Source: Bacteroidota bacterium (GTDB taxonomy: Bacteria > Bacteroidota > Bacteroidia > AKYH767-A > OLB10). From it: a DNA stretch of 42,436 nt. Positions 9,975 to 21,194 of the stretch are shown in pieces. The position numbers and the translations under genes were made by a program. Where the stretch lies: the NCBI GenBank assembly GCA_016709725.1, contig JADJMG010000012.1, positions 1 through 42,436 on the forward strand. The letters run 5' to 3'. The first letter of the stretch is position 1, and the number at the start of each line of letters is the position of its first letter. Under the pieces are notes generated by a model. It was not told the DNA's origin. It was given only the letters and a program-made list of their open reading frames with translations, and did not search any database.

Positions 9975-12241
9975 ATGAAAATACTAACCATAGGCCAGGA
10001 TAATTTTAGCATACCCAATATGGACGGGTACGAAATTGATTGTTATATTCCTACTGATAACATTTCAGCTGTTATTAAATATGTGCAACAATCAAATGCC
10101 GATATTATTTTTTATTCAGGCAGAGCAACCTGCTCCCGAATCCGACCCCTATGGTGGTTTGGAATTACTGATTTGGCTTAGAATCAAAGGCATTAAAACG
10201 CACATAGTTTTAGTGAGTTTTTCTCTCTTGAAACCCTGATGAAGAAAACGAAAATGCCTTTATCTTAGGTGCAGAGGGCACCTCGTTTTGTCAAATGCCC
10301 TTCCTCCCTTCTTCTGCGGAATTAATTGAATTGTTTAAAGAGCAATCCGAAGTTAAAAACTTTAGGATATACCTATCATCTCTCTTTGATAAGATTAAGT
10401 TTAGACATAGGGAAGCAAACTGGTGGGGTGTAAAATCACTTTGGGATGTACACAATTCAATTTACAATTTAAGTGATACTTATCCTGTTTCTATAGAAGT
10501 GTATCTAAGAACCCTAAATAATAATATTGCAAAGGAATTGTTCTCATATGATGAAGAAGCATTAAAAAAGGGGGTGATTGATTATCTGTATCAGAATAGA
10601 AATAATCGAATTAGAGAAATTGACATTCAGGCTATCGCCTTATCAAAAGATAAGACGACATCTAGAAATCCTATAAGTAGTTTTTCAACTGGTCAATTTA
10701 AAAACGATAATGCTGTTAAACTTAACGAAGCCATCATACAAAATATTGAAGTACAGCTTGCACAACTTAATGTTGAAAAAATATCTGCTGAGAATGCAAA
10801 TACAGATAACAAAGAAAAATTAGAAACTTGGATTGAAGAAATAAAATCAGCTAATCCCAGGCTATTGTATATTGATGATAATGCTAAAAATGGCTGGAAG
10901 AAATACTGCAAAAAATGCTACCTGGAATCCCAATTGATTCTTTAGTGCCAGTGCCCAAAATTAAGGATGACATTTCAGGGCTTTATGCTGATATTGTTAA
11001 GCCGAAATTAAGTCAGAATGCGTACACGTTAATAATTTTGATCTACGATTATTTGATGAAACTGATATTAATATTAATCCTGAAAAACTATCTGGCAGTC
11101 AACTTCTGAAAGAAATTAAAAGTGATTATTTTCAGATACCAGTATTGATTATAACTGCTTCAAACAAGCGTTTCACATATTCCACACTTATTAATCTTGG
11201 TGCTGATGCTTATTGGACAAAGAAGGTATTGACGAGTATAAAACAGCAATTGATACAGTAACTAATTATGAGTTGCTTATATCCTTTACTAAAAAATTAC
11301 ATAGTAATGAATTTGAATATTTATCTCGTCTTATTAATATACAGGCTGCATGCACTGCAAAATGTTGGTGGTGTGAACATGTATGGATAAATGGAGATAG
11401 AACGGTTGTTGATTTTAAATTAATTAAAAATATACTGCGGCAAATAACAGATTTATATAAAGCATACTTTGCACCGGTTCTTTATTGAAAGCAATAGTAC
11501 TGAGGATGAAGCAGTATTTTTCTTACAAGTTTAATAAATAAATTTGGACTACTCGTTGAAGCGGTACATGAATTAAGAAGCAAAGATGATTTTGAAAAAG
11601 CTAGCCCACTTATATCTTACAAAGAATTGATACTATTGGGAAAAAATTAGAGGTATCCGAAACGACTCTTCACACCTTAATTCTCTTGGCTCTTCCAAAA
11701 GGAATGTTTTGAGGTTATTGATTTGCTGAAAAAATATTTGAATAAACCAAATAGATATACTGAAATTGATTATTTCGATACCCGATATCAATAAGTCATT
11801 TTTGGGCAAACCAGTTCTCATTAATTCAAAATACAATATTTTTTTTCAGATAAACCAGAGGAAATTTCCAAAATAATTTCTCAAAATCAATTAAAATAGA
11901 AATTACGATTAAAGTCAATGAAGAAAATGAAGGCATTGTAATTATAAAGGACGTTTTACTAAGAGTCGGAACTAAAGCAATACTTACACCTAAGGATGGG
12001 GTGCAAATTGGCGATTATTTTATAATGGCTGGTGATATTTACAAAGTCAATAGTCCAATAAAAAATAGAATTGTTGATAGCCCTGACGAAGTCATAATTG
12101 CTAAGTATAATAACGGCAGTGCCTGTTGGGAAACTGACATTTAATTTAGAATGCAAAGTAATCACAGTCTCTGAAAATAAAACAACTTATAAGCGCCCTA
12201 TTGGCTATTTGGACAATACCCTTCAAAGTAAAATGTTCTAA
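9975..12241 (+). CDS. multidomain response regulator: pseudo-receiver, receiver, HEPN-like helical region, beta-rich tail; frameshifted
   Basis: About 755 residues if joined across about seven breaks. Residues about 1-120 look like a degenerate receiver: MKILTIGQDNFSI, ADIIF, then GLELLIWLR, HIVLVSFFSLE and ILGAEGTSFCQMPF. A linker follows with FRHREANWWGVKSLWDVH. A true receiver spans about 10855-11240: LLYIDDNAKNGW (acid pair), IIFDLRLFDE (phospho-acceptor Asp), VLIITAS (Thr) and DAYWTKEGID (Lys). After it comes a helical region ending IRGIRNDSSHLNSLGS; R-N-D-S-S-H at 11658-11675 fits the RX4H signature of HEPN ribonucleases. The end is beta-rich (IEITIKVNEENEGIVIIKD, KLTFNLECKVITVSENK). 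The HEPN call rests on this motif and helical context only, and the region may be a separate gene split by errors. The pairing with the kinase upstream suggests phosphorylation-controlled output. Confidence 0.58.
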
Positions 12242-12758
12242 CAAAATATGCTTTTTACTATTTCGGTCTTTTAAATAGTTTAAAGCATACAATTCAATAT
12301 CAGATAATTTTGCATTCTCCACTAATGTTTCAAGTTTTGTAGTACGTTCCTCAAAAACCTCTGTGTCTGAAGGCTTCAATCTCATCTGCTTGATCTATTT
12401 CATTCACTGCTTTAAATTCATCTTTTTCACTGTAGGCTTCATTCCGTTCTGCTTCGCTTTCACTGATTATTCTGCCTGGTACTTTTTTATCCGGTTTGCA
12501 TACCCCTTCAATAAAGTTGGTGTAAATATTTTTCAATCCCTCTTTATCGGTCATTGATACTGTTGAGAACACTTTAAGTAAGTCATTAATCATATTTACA
12601 CTAACACTCTCAGCCCTATATAATGTTTTATTAAACTTAGCCTTCCCGTATATTTCAATATCAGCACTAATAAAAGCATTTTTAGAGCAGGTTCTATAAG
12701 CCTTCCATTCCTCAAAATGAGAGTCAATTACTTCATATAATCCCAGTGTTACTTTCAT
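12238..12758 (-). CDS. hypothetical protein, last gene of the convergent operon, frameshifted
   Basis: Starts at 12758 (MKVTLGLYEVIDSHFEEWKA), overlapping the stop of the preceding gene by ATGA. The first 115 residues are mixed alpha/beta; then an acidic, charged stretch (SESEAERNEAYSEKDEF) leads across a frameshift near 12370 into a helical C-terminus (RLKPSDTEVFEERTTKLETL, LSDIELYALNYLKDRN). The frame as sequenced runs on to 12146, antisense to the regulator gene. One base change would instead end it at 12238-12240, with its stop overlapping the stop of the forward gene (12239-12241), which I favour. No family recognised. Confidence 0.5.
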
Positions 12759-13123
12759 GCGTTTATTCTCTTGGCAACACCATTTTGCAAATTGTACAGC
12801 TTGTCAAAACTATTCTTTAACTGTTTTTTGTCCGGCAATAAGTCATTAACGGCTTCCATTATTTGTATTACATCGCCAATTAGATTTGATGCAATTTTAC
12901 TTTGATTTGAATCCAGTAATAATTCAACCACTTTCTTTAACAACACATGAACTTCCGTCATGGATACAGTTCCTACCGTAATTTGTCCTTCACTTTTAAC
13001 GCAGTAATTGCCGAGTGTATCAGCCAGTTTTTTGTTTTGGTTTAAATACTTACTCAAAACATCATTTACAATTGAATAGGTCTGATCCATCAATTCAGCA
13101 ATATTGTAAATCGGCAAATTCAT
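12755..13123 (-). CDS. hypothetical all-helical protein, 122 residues
   Basis: One of the few unbroken genes. It begins MNLPIYNIAELMDQTYSIVN and is predicted helical throughout, with amphipathic stretches such as EVHVLLKKVVELLLDSNQ and IGDVIQIMEAVNDLLPDKKQ. No signal peptide, membrane segment or catalytic motif. ATGA overlaps with both neighbours (start at 13121-13123, stop at 12755-12757) show tight translational coupling. The size and helix content would suit a four-helix adaptor or a partner for the neighbouring products, but I do not recognise the family. Confidence 0.65.
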   Translation of the reverse strand: MNLPIYNIAELMDQTYSIVNDVLSKYLNQNKKLADTLGNYCVKSEGQITVGTVSMTEVHVLLKKVVELLLDSNQSKIASNLIGDVIQIMEAVNDLLPDKKQLKNSFDKLYNLQNGVAKRINA

Positions 13124-13591
13124 GTATTGATGTAAAAAATATTTTCTTCCACAAGCAGATTATATGGAATATCTGTATTTGCCTTTATAGCCAACATGCT
13201 GGTATTTGCTTTATCATACTATCACTCATTTCTTCCTGCGAATCTCCTTTGTGTAGCATTTTAACAATGGCATCAGTATCAAAACCCTTCAATATAAGAT
13301 AATAGAAAACCCTGCGTTGCAGCAGCTTTAATTGAAAATCAGGATATTCGTTTTCAAAATCACCTTTCATGGTTTTAGTAGCATTTCCCTGTATAGAAAC
13401 CAAAGAGGCAAAATTGAAATTAGAACTCTTGTCAATGGCAAATTCAACTTCCCTGGCTACCTTCTCAGCAATCTGGTTAATATTATTTTCTGTGGTCAGG
13501 TAATCATTGTTATTCCTGTGAAATACATAGTAGGGTTTAAGAGGATAGCTTTTGATTTTGGTTTTTCTTTATCTACATACTGCATTTTCAT
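13120..13591 (-). CDS. hypothetical protein, frameshifted, in operon with the receiver gene
   Basis: The likely start at 13591 (MKMQYVDKEKPKSKA) lies inside the 3' end of the receiver gene, a 23-base overlap. Three or four frames join to about 155 residues: NINQIAEKVAREVEFAIDKS, SIQGNATKTMKGDFENEYPD, KLLQRRVFYYLILKGFDTD, MLHKGDSQEEMSDSMIKANT and an end VEENIFYINT, whose TGA (13120-13122) overlaps the next ATG. Soluble, with no recognised domain. The overlaps on both sides indicate obligate co-expression with the second receiver protein. Confidence 0.5.
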
Positions 13592-14636
13592 TCCATAAGG
13601 CAGCCTTAGGTTGGTTATTCAGTACCTCGTTAAACTGTGTGCCTAAATATTCAATATCATCTACGAACAGTTTGGCTCCACCGCCAAGCAGTCCACTTTT
13701 GGAATATACCTTTACATTGATTCTGTTCTTCCGAAAACTATCCAGCAAGAACCATTTACTCAAACCACTCAATGCCACCATTGCATTATGCCTGTTTTGC
13801 TTAGAAAGCCAGATCAAAAAATCATAGCCTTGTTCATTTTGCATTCTTGGCTTTATGTTTTCCTTTTCAGGTTTTTCAAAAAGCCTGTAATCTGAAACAA
13901 CAACTGCAATTTGATTGTAAATATCATTTTCTATAACTGTCTTGGCATCGGCACAACTGGTTGCAACTTCATATTGGATTTCCCTTTCTTTCAAAATTTC
14001 AAATACACTTTCCAGTTCACTCGGTTTATCATCAAGAAAAAGAATCTTCCAGGAATAATCATGCTTTTCTATGGCATCTGAAGAATCGCTGTCCGCAGGT
14101 AAAAAGCATACAAAGTTTTCTTCCTGCACTGATTCAATCCGTTCCATTGTAAGAATATCCTGTGGATTAAAAAGGGCAATAATTCTTTTATATTCAGTTA
14201 ATATTTCAGGATATTGCCCAACATCTCTTTTTAGTTCAAGTTCATATTTGGTGAACTCCTCATTAAATAAATCAAGTTTTTCTTGGAATGGCAAAGAATA
14301 GCCTTTTATCTCTCTTAACCTTCCTTTAAAAATATGAAAACCCTCTCTTACTGAACTTCTCAACTGGCAGAAATTGATTTTTATATCACTCAGTTGGATT
14401 TCATTGAGAGGTTTTAACTGTGCTGTTATTTTTTCAAAATCCTCGTTAGAATAGGGCAGTTGCAAAAAATGATGTCCAATAGCCGTAAGTATTTGTGTGT
14501 TTGGCTTCTGAAGAATCTCCTCCAAAGAAAAAAAGGAAGTGAAAAGTACCGGTTCGGCGAAATTTTCAACCCTCCTTAAGTATTTAACATAATCTATCCC
14601 ATTATCAAAAGTCAATTTTTGATTCTGCTTATTCAC
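13569..14636 (-). CDS. response-regulator-like protein with C-terminal receiver domain, 355 residues
   Basis: Intact frame. The receiver occupies about residues 197-320 and keeps every active-site residue: D202 and D203 in LFLDDKPSELE, phospho-acceptor D249 in VVVSDYRLFE, S290 in VALSG and K313 in VYSKSG. The chain ends 35 residues later with no DNA-binding domain. The N-terminal 80 residues (LFTSFFSLEEIL, ILTAIGHHFLQLPY) align by eye with the pseudo-receiver half of the forward-strand regulator (LVSFFSLETL, FILGAEGTSFCQMPF). Residues 85-180 are a helical linker. It heads a four-gene convergent operon. It probably receives phosphate from the same kinase or competes with the other regulator (inference); output would be by protein contacts. 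Confidence 0.72.
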   Translation of the reverse strand: MNKQNQKLTFDNGIDYVKYLRRVENFAEPVLFTSFFSLEEILQKPNTQILTAIGHHFLQLPYSNEDFEKITAQLKPLNEIQLSDIKINFCQLRSSVREGFHIFKGRLREIKGYSLPFQEKLDLFNEEFTKYELELKRDVGQYPEILTEYKRIIALFNPQDILTMERIESVQEENFVCFLPADSDSSDAIEKHDYSWKILFLDDKPSELESVFEILKEREIQYEVATSCADAKTVIENDIYNQIAVVVSDYRLFEKPEKENIKPRMQNEQGYDFLIWLSKQNRHNAMVALSGLSKWFLLDSFRKNRINVKVYSKSGLLGGGAKLFVDDIEYLGTQFNEVLNNQPKAALWNENAVCR

Positions 14637-14749
14637 TTTGAAGTACTCTGATCAATGAAATAAATATGATACATATATTAATAGCCGTATGAAAATATAC
14701 CTTTTCTTATATTTGGCTATAAATATAGAATAAATAATATCAAATCTGA

Positions 14750-17042
14750 TCAAAAATATTTTACCACCAACTTATGAGTCTTCCCCCTGAACTTATAAAA
14801 TAAATTCCGGCATCTATCCCTGAAATATCAATTAAGTTTACAGAATCAATATTGATAAATACTTTTACTAATTTGCCATTAATATCATAGATAGAAATAT
14901 TATCTGATTGACCAGAAATAAAGATAGTTTCTGCAGCTGGATTTGGAAAAATTTGAAATTCTCCATCTGCCATTTTATACTTTTCATTTGATTCAGCAAC
15001 TAATGGACAATTAACAATAACATTCTTAGCTATTGATGTTTTACTACAGCCAAATACATCAGTAACTTTTACTTTATAACTTCCAGCAGTTTTGGCATAA
15101 AATTCATTCCCTATTGCACCTAATATATTTACACCATTCAGTTTCCACTGATATGTATTGGTCAAACTTGCCGGGGCTAAAAGGCGCAAACTGTCAGGTG
15201 GGCATATTTCTAAAGGTCCAACAACTGATACAGCAACACTTGGTGGACCAAATATTTTTATCCCAGACGATGTTTTACTGCAACCTAAGGAGTTTGAAAT
15301 ACTCACTTTATATGTGCCTTGTTGAGTAACTGTATAATTTACTTGATTAGCCCCTACAATTAATATATTATTTCTATACCATTGATAATTCATATTTGTG
15401 CCAGGTGTTGCATTCAAAACTACATTTCCTCCTGAACAGAAATTAGGAGATGTGGGCGTATATATAGTTGCAAAACTACTCAGGTAATTAGCATCTTTCT
15501 TTATAGAAACAAAAAACGGAAAGCATCTTTGTAATTACTCTTGAGTAATGTTGGCAATTATTATAAAGAACACTAATCCTAAATCGACCTCGTATATTTT
15601 CAAAATCTGGAAATGCAAAAGAACCATTCACAATTGACTGAGTCTGTGAAGCCATGGTAGTATCAAGTGGAGTAATAGTAACTGTGCCAGCATTTGCATC
15701 TTCAACCACTCCAAAAACCCAAATTTGGCGAACCTAAATCAGAGTAAACACTATAAAAGTATCCACTATCTTTTAATAAACCTACAGGACTATTTACCTG
15801 AGCAACCACCTTTATTTTACCAATGTATCCTGTAGGAATGCTAGGTAAATAACTAATCCAACCGAAAGATCCGGTCACACTGCTTCCAGAAGCAAGCAGC
15901 AAATTACTATGATTATAAACAGACCAGTTAATGGTAGCACCATTTTTGCGGTTGCTCATTTCCTTGGTTATCCCTATAAAAATAATCAATAGTATTTTGA
16001 TTTAAGCGATGGTAAATGTAATAACCTGGAGACGGAGCACTATTCAATAAATGTTGCCGATCCATCCAAGTAGAGGAGCTAACTCCTTCTGCAAATGTCT
16101 TTACATAAATAACTACTCCCCTTAACGAAGTAACGTTATTAGGTGTGTTTGGAATTAGTACAGTTCTTTCATACAACCTAGAATTGAAGTTTTTTAAAAA
16201 ATTTGCATCTTCAATTAAATTTTTAGCCCAAATATATCCTCCTAATTGATACCTTAGACCAGCCAAAGTTATATTAGACCACATATTTCCATTTGAAGTT
16301 GCAACATTTATCTTATTTAATCCATCATAATAATGATCGACAGAATAACTATGAAAATCACCAATTGGATGCACATAATCCTGTAGAATATTAAATACTT
16401 CACATTCTGCGGCTCTTGTCATTCCTTCTTCAAAAGTTCCAATTCCCATTACATAATCATCTCTGAAAGCATGTATCATTTCATGACAAATAGTGGATGT
16501 TTGTGAAGTATCTTTAACTACCATTTCATTCGAACTAGAGAAATACAAACCATCATAAAGATGGTAGTGTCCTTTCGGACATTTAAAGAAATATTAAACA
16601 GCGGATTTCCTAATATTTGTTTTGCAACGGGATAAAAATCTGCGAACAATGTATTTAATCGTGTAATTTCTGCTGGTGACCATGGTTGAACCGCTGAATT
16701 AAAAGTAAATGTGAGTTCATTTCCACTTGTAGTTTCAGGCAATTGAATTTGCTGCTTTTCTGGAAGGATGGGTACTCCTTCTGCGGTTTTGAAAATCACT
16801 ATTTTATCCTCACGACCAAGATTAATTCTATTAAATGCTTCTCGATTTATGTGGTCTATTGCGTATTTATACAATGCTTCATAATTTTCCCCTCCTCTTT
16901 TAACATCTTCAGGTTTTGCCCAAACAGGAAGTGTAAGGTAAATGATGTGATCGTCAGCTTGGTCATTTTGCGCAAATAAATTCGAATAAAATAAAACAAA
17001 CGAAAGGCATAAAAGACAAATTACTTTTAGATGAGTTTTCAT
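14750..17042 (-). CDS. secreted zincin-type metallopeptidase-like protein with T9SS tail, frameshifted
   Basis: About 760 residues. MKTHLKVICLLCLSFVLFYSNLFAQ is a Sec signal peptide. After about 170 residues and a break near 16545 comes ICHEMIHAFRDDYVMG, with HEMIH as a zinc-binding HExxH motif, and 12 residues on EEGMTRAAE supplies acidic candidates for the third ligand or activity. Middle breaks near 15960, 15705 and 15485 separate a beta-sandwich region. Two Ig-like modules follow (NYQWYRNNILIVGANQVNYT, YQWKLNGVNILGAIGNEFYA) and then the sorting domain FQIFPNPAAETIFISG with YDINGKLV. The sequenced frame stops at 14761 after GRLISWW, but one base shift gives KTHKLVVKYF and a stop at 14750, a better T9SS C-terminus. 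Predicted cell-surface or secreted; substrate unknown. Confidence 0.68.
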
Positions 17043-17173
17043 ATTTCCAATATATTTAATGTTAAGAATGATAATGATGATTTTATAAATATGAAATATT
17101 AGATCATAGTGAATCTGGAAGACTCCTAAACAATCTACTAATATTGAGATTAAACTTTATTTAAAAAATCATT

Positions 17174-20100
17174 TTACCTCACCACCTCAAACCTTCTCAC
17201 CACCACTTTCTGATTTATGATTGCCTTTAATACGTAGACACCTTCCACAAGATCTTTAAGAATAACTTCATTACCTGACGCTTGATTTTTTACAAGTATT
17301 CCAAGTAGATTATAAATTTCTATGTTCTGAGGAATATCTCCTTTTGCAGTTAAGTATAATATCTGATTGGCTGGATTCGGATAAATTGAAAGTTCAGATT
17401 TATCATTACCATTACTAACACGATTACAAAAAGAAATGTTTCCGCTTATACCTGTCAGATTACGCACAGAACTTTCTCCACATAAATTACCGACACGCAC
17501 TGTGATTGATTGATTGCTAAATGGTACTTGAATAGTCAACTAAAATATTCTTTGTTAAACTTCCACTTGTAATTGTAGCAGACGCTGGAACTGTCCAAGT
17601 GTAATAAGTAGCTCCTGCAGCGGTTTGAACAGAATAGGCATTACCTGTACTTCCAGGACAAACATTGATCGGTCCAGAAATTATGAAGGAATTCCTGGGT
17701 TTCCACTAAGGCTTATTGTCCTTTGATTACTAATTCCACAATTGTTAGTTGCTACCACTCTTAATATTCCATTTGTGAAATTGTTGCTTACTGATACCTC
17801 AATTGAATTACTACCTTGACCATTCAAAATAGTAATTCCTGTAGGAACAATCCAATTATAACCCAACGAACCAAAACTTCCTGCAGTTGTAAAAATAACT
17901 GATGACAAATCACAAATCCCTTGAGTTTGTCCTACTATTACAGCAGGCGTATTTGGAATGTTGTAGCTGATTGTTTTACTTCGAAGTGGACTACCTCCAC
18001 ATGTATTTACTCCCGAAACACTCAACAATCCACCAGTGAAACTACTATCCACTATTGCAGAAATTACATTACTTCCTTGACCACTTAATAATGTCATTCC
18101 AGTAGGCAGTGTCCAATTATATTGTCTTGCCCTTGCTACAGAAGATATAGAATACGTAATCACATCTCCAACACAAACACGAGATGCTCCACTAATAGAA
18201 GGAGGAGTTACTGGTACCGAAATATTAAGATCAGCTACAACACTCACGGCATTTCCAGTGAAGCAATCCATACTTGGGACAACACTTAAATTTCCAAGTA
18301 TTCCAGTATGTGCAGTTGAGCTTGTCCAACTAACATTAATTGTTGGAGTGCCTTGTCCTGAAACTAAATTCATTCCCACTGGAAGAGACCAAGCATAATT
18401 ATTTACTCCTGCCACTGGTACAACAGAAAAAGTTCGAGTTCCAGCAGCAAGTGGAATACAACTTTGATAATTACCTAAAATGGGTCCGATCGTAGGTACC
18501 GATCCATTATCAACAATGCCATCACAATTATCATCTACTCCATTACAAATTTCATTCACGCCAGGATGAATAGAAGAATTTGCATCATCACAATCTCCGC
18601 CTTGTAAAACACCATTAGGAGGAGCAGAACAAAAATTGCCCAGTAGTAAATCTCCGAATCCATCATTGTCCGAATCAGAGAAATATGGTGTTGTACATGT
18701 ATCAGGACCAGAATATATTTCAACTACTTCTTCTGGTGTTAATGCCCTATTCCACATTCCAATATCATCAAGTACACCTTGGAATAGTGCGTTATTAAAT
18801 CCCTTTCAAAGAGTAAGGGCTGATTTGAATTGGCTAATACAGTAGGGTGCGAACCAATATTGGTATTTTAATCCATTTGAAAGCATACCATCAATATAAA
18901 CATCAATTGACGTTGAAGTATAAATAGCAACTAAATGGTGCCAGTTATTTATTACAGAAATACTTGAATGTCTTGCTACGCCAATTCCACTTCAAAACCT
19001 ACTTTTACCTTGACCTTGAGCTATATCTATATTATAATCTCCATTATTATTTAGGTATGAAAGGATTTTGTTTCGTAATAATGGGTGCGTCATTTTCTAT
19101 TGTTTAACCAAACACTTATTGAGTAATCTCCTCCTAAAAAATCTAAAGAACCATCTATTGGATCACCAATAGAAATGAAAGCACTAACTCCATTAGTTAT
19201 AAGCACTATTTAAATTTCCAAAACGGTCTTGAGTTAAGGTGGTTCCATTGGTAGTTCCATTGTTCCCATTCCCACTTTCATCAACTGCATTTCCACAGAA
19301 AGGCCAATATCCGACTAAACCTGAAGACAAATTGGATGAAAGACTAGCACAAGGAGGAACAGTATCTCCTGTATTCAATTGAATTATTTCCGTTTGTGTT
19401 AATGCCCCTATTCCAAAGTCCAATATCATCTATTTTCCATTGAAATAATAATTGCTGAGAGCATCTGCTTTCCCTATCAAAAAATTATTATCGGTGCTAA
19501 TTAAAGCTGTTATCCCTGTAGTAATGTCTTCTAGATTCCCGTTTTTATAAATAAATAGAGAATCGTTAGAACTTGATTGCAACAATATGCGACCACTGAT
19601 TATTAATAAAAGTATCAACAGTATTTACATATCCAGTAGAAGATGTTGACACGCCCAATTGAGAAACAACAAAATAAGCCCTATTGTCAGGATTATACAT
19701 ATCAATTCGGTAGCCTACTTCCCCCGCATCTCCAGTACATTTTCCTGCTACGACCCCTCCGCTGTTCCCTCCATTATGTTCACCCTGCTCATTGACCCAT
19801 ACTGACATGGTGAAATTATTCAAAAGTAAAAGCACTATTCCCAACATCTATATAATCATTTGTCCCATCAAAACTATATGCATTATTAGATTGGCCGAAA
19901 CGGTCAGAAGTTAGATTTGCGTTATAAACCGTCCCATTATTCCCATTCCCACTTTCATCATTTGCATTGCCACAAAAAGGCCAGTATCCGACTAAACCTG
20001 AAGACAAATTGGATGGTAGACTTGCACAAGGAGGGACAGTATCTCCTGTAAATAATTAGATTATTTCTGGATCTGTCAATGCTCGATTCCAAATACCAAT

Positions 20101-20762
20101 GTCGTCTAAATAACCATTATAAAAAAAATAATGTGTTAAACCACCATGATAAATATATTTTCCTAATCGTAACGTGGTTGTGTTATTTGAAATGAAACCA
20201 GTTGCTGCTGTTTGGTTATCCAAAACACCATCAACATATAATTTTATTGAAGAACCATTATAAACATAAACATAATGATGCCAACTATTAAACGACAAAT
20301 TAGTGCTGCCAGCAAATGGCCCAATATTACCGAGATGGCAATTTATAGTATTACCCCCACCTGAACAAACAAAATCAATATTGTTATCTGTCCTTCTATC
20401 TGAAAATCTCCATTACTTGTATTTGCAACATTTGCCCAAATTGAAATAGTTATATTGTTTTGAAAAATTCACAGAAAAATTCGGAATGTCTATTCCATTA
20501 TCTACAACCACAATAGTATTGTCACTTCCAACTTCCGTTGCACCATTAAAACTATAAGCTTGGTTCGCATTTCCAAATCTATCTGCTACCAAGGTAACAC
20601 CATTTATAACTCCGTTATTTCCATTCCCGCTTTCGTCATTAGCACTTCCGTTAAATGGCCACCATCCTACTAGCCCATTAGATGGTACATAATTAGGAAT
20701 TTGGGCTGTTAAGTTTCGACAAGACACAAACATGTCATGACTGATAAAAATAAATTTTTCAT
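17174..20762 (-). CDS. giant T9SS protein: three LamG domains, MopE-like segment, PKD-like repeats; frameshifted
   Basis: About 1,190 residues. The start at 20762 gives MKNLFLSVMTCLCLVE, then (after a break) LTAQIPNYV, a signal peptide. Three tandem LamG/concanavalin-like domains begin with nearly identical strands: GLVGWWPFNGSANDESGNGN (about 20690), GLVGYWPFCGNANDESGNGN (about 20000) and GLVGYWPFCGNAVDESGNGN (about 19330). Each ends IGIWNRALT or similar. Next come DSDNDGFGD and GGDCDDANSSIHPGVNEICN (about 18580), a MopE-like Asp-rich, Cys-containing putative metal-binding segment. PKD-like repeats with NWTLPTGMTLLSGQGSN follow. The T9SS tail reads LSIYPNPANQILYLTA, ending VVVRRFEVVR. LamG modules bind glycans or proteins; an adhesive or polymer-binding surface role is inference. 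Confidence 0.68.
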
Positions 20763-21194
20763 AAGAAAGTTTAATTAGGTGTTAGGTTGAGGTACGAAAC
20801 GGTTAATAGGGTAATTAAACTATGGAATTTTAAATAAGCCCTCTTCTAAATCCTTAAATCTGATTCAAAAAAAGGTAAATCACTTTATCATTGTGTCCTA
20901 TATAGAGAACTCAAATTCTCTGTATTACACATCAGATTAATCAAATTAAGGTAAAATAGTAATTCAAAACAAGTAAATGATTGGTGGATTAACTTTCCAA
21001 ATTGTTCTCAATATGTTCAATTTAATTGAGTTTTATCTCACAACATGAAATTTGTAATCTCCATATAATAGAAACTGTTTCACCAAATGCTTCACCTAAA
21101 GAAAATTATTTGCAAAATTAGTTTTTATATAATTGATTTTCAATTATTAAGTAAAATAAAAGCGTAGTCTTCCGAGGTCTGCTCGCGACTCAAC
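20763..21194. other. AT-rich intergenic stretch, no gene seen
   Basis: About 430 bases upstream of the LamG gene on the minus strand and ahead of the palindromic repeats. I see no coding frame with protein-like composition and no clear hairpin. The promoter of the LamG gene should lie near 20770-20830, but I could not pick a convincing Bacteroidota -33/-7 pair. Confidence 0.5.

Noticed and set aside
12363..12557. Hydrophobic plus-strand open frame that could be a small membrane protein
   Set aside because: It is the antisense of the acidic, charged part of the reverse hypothetical gene; Glu/Lys codons read backwards give Phe/Leu runs.
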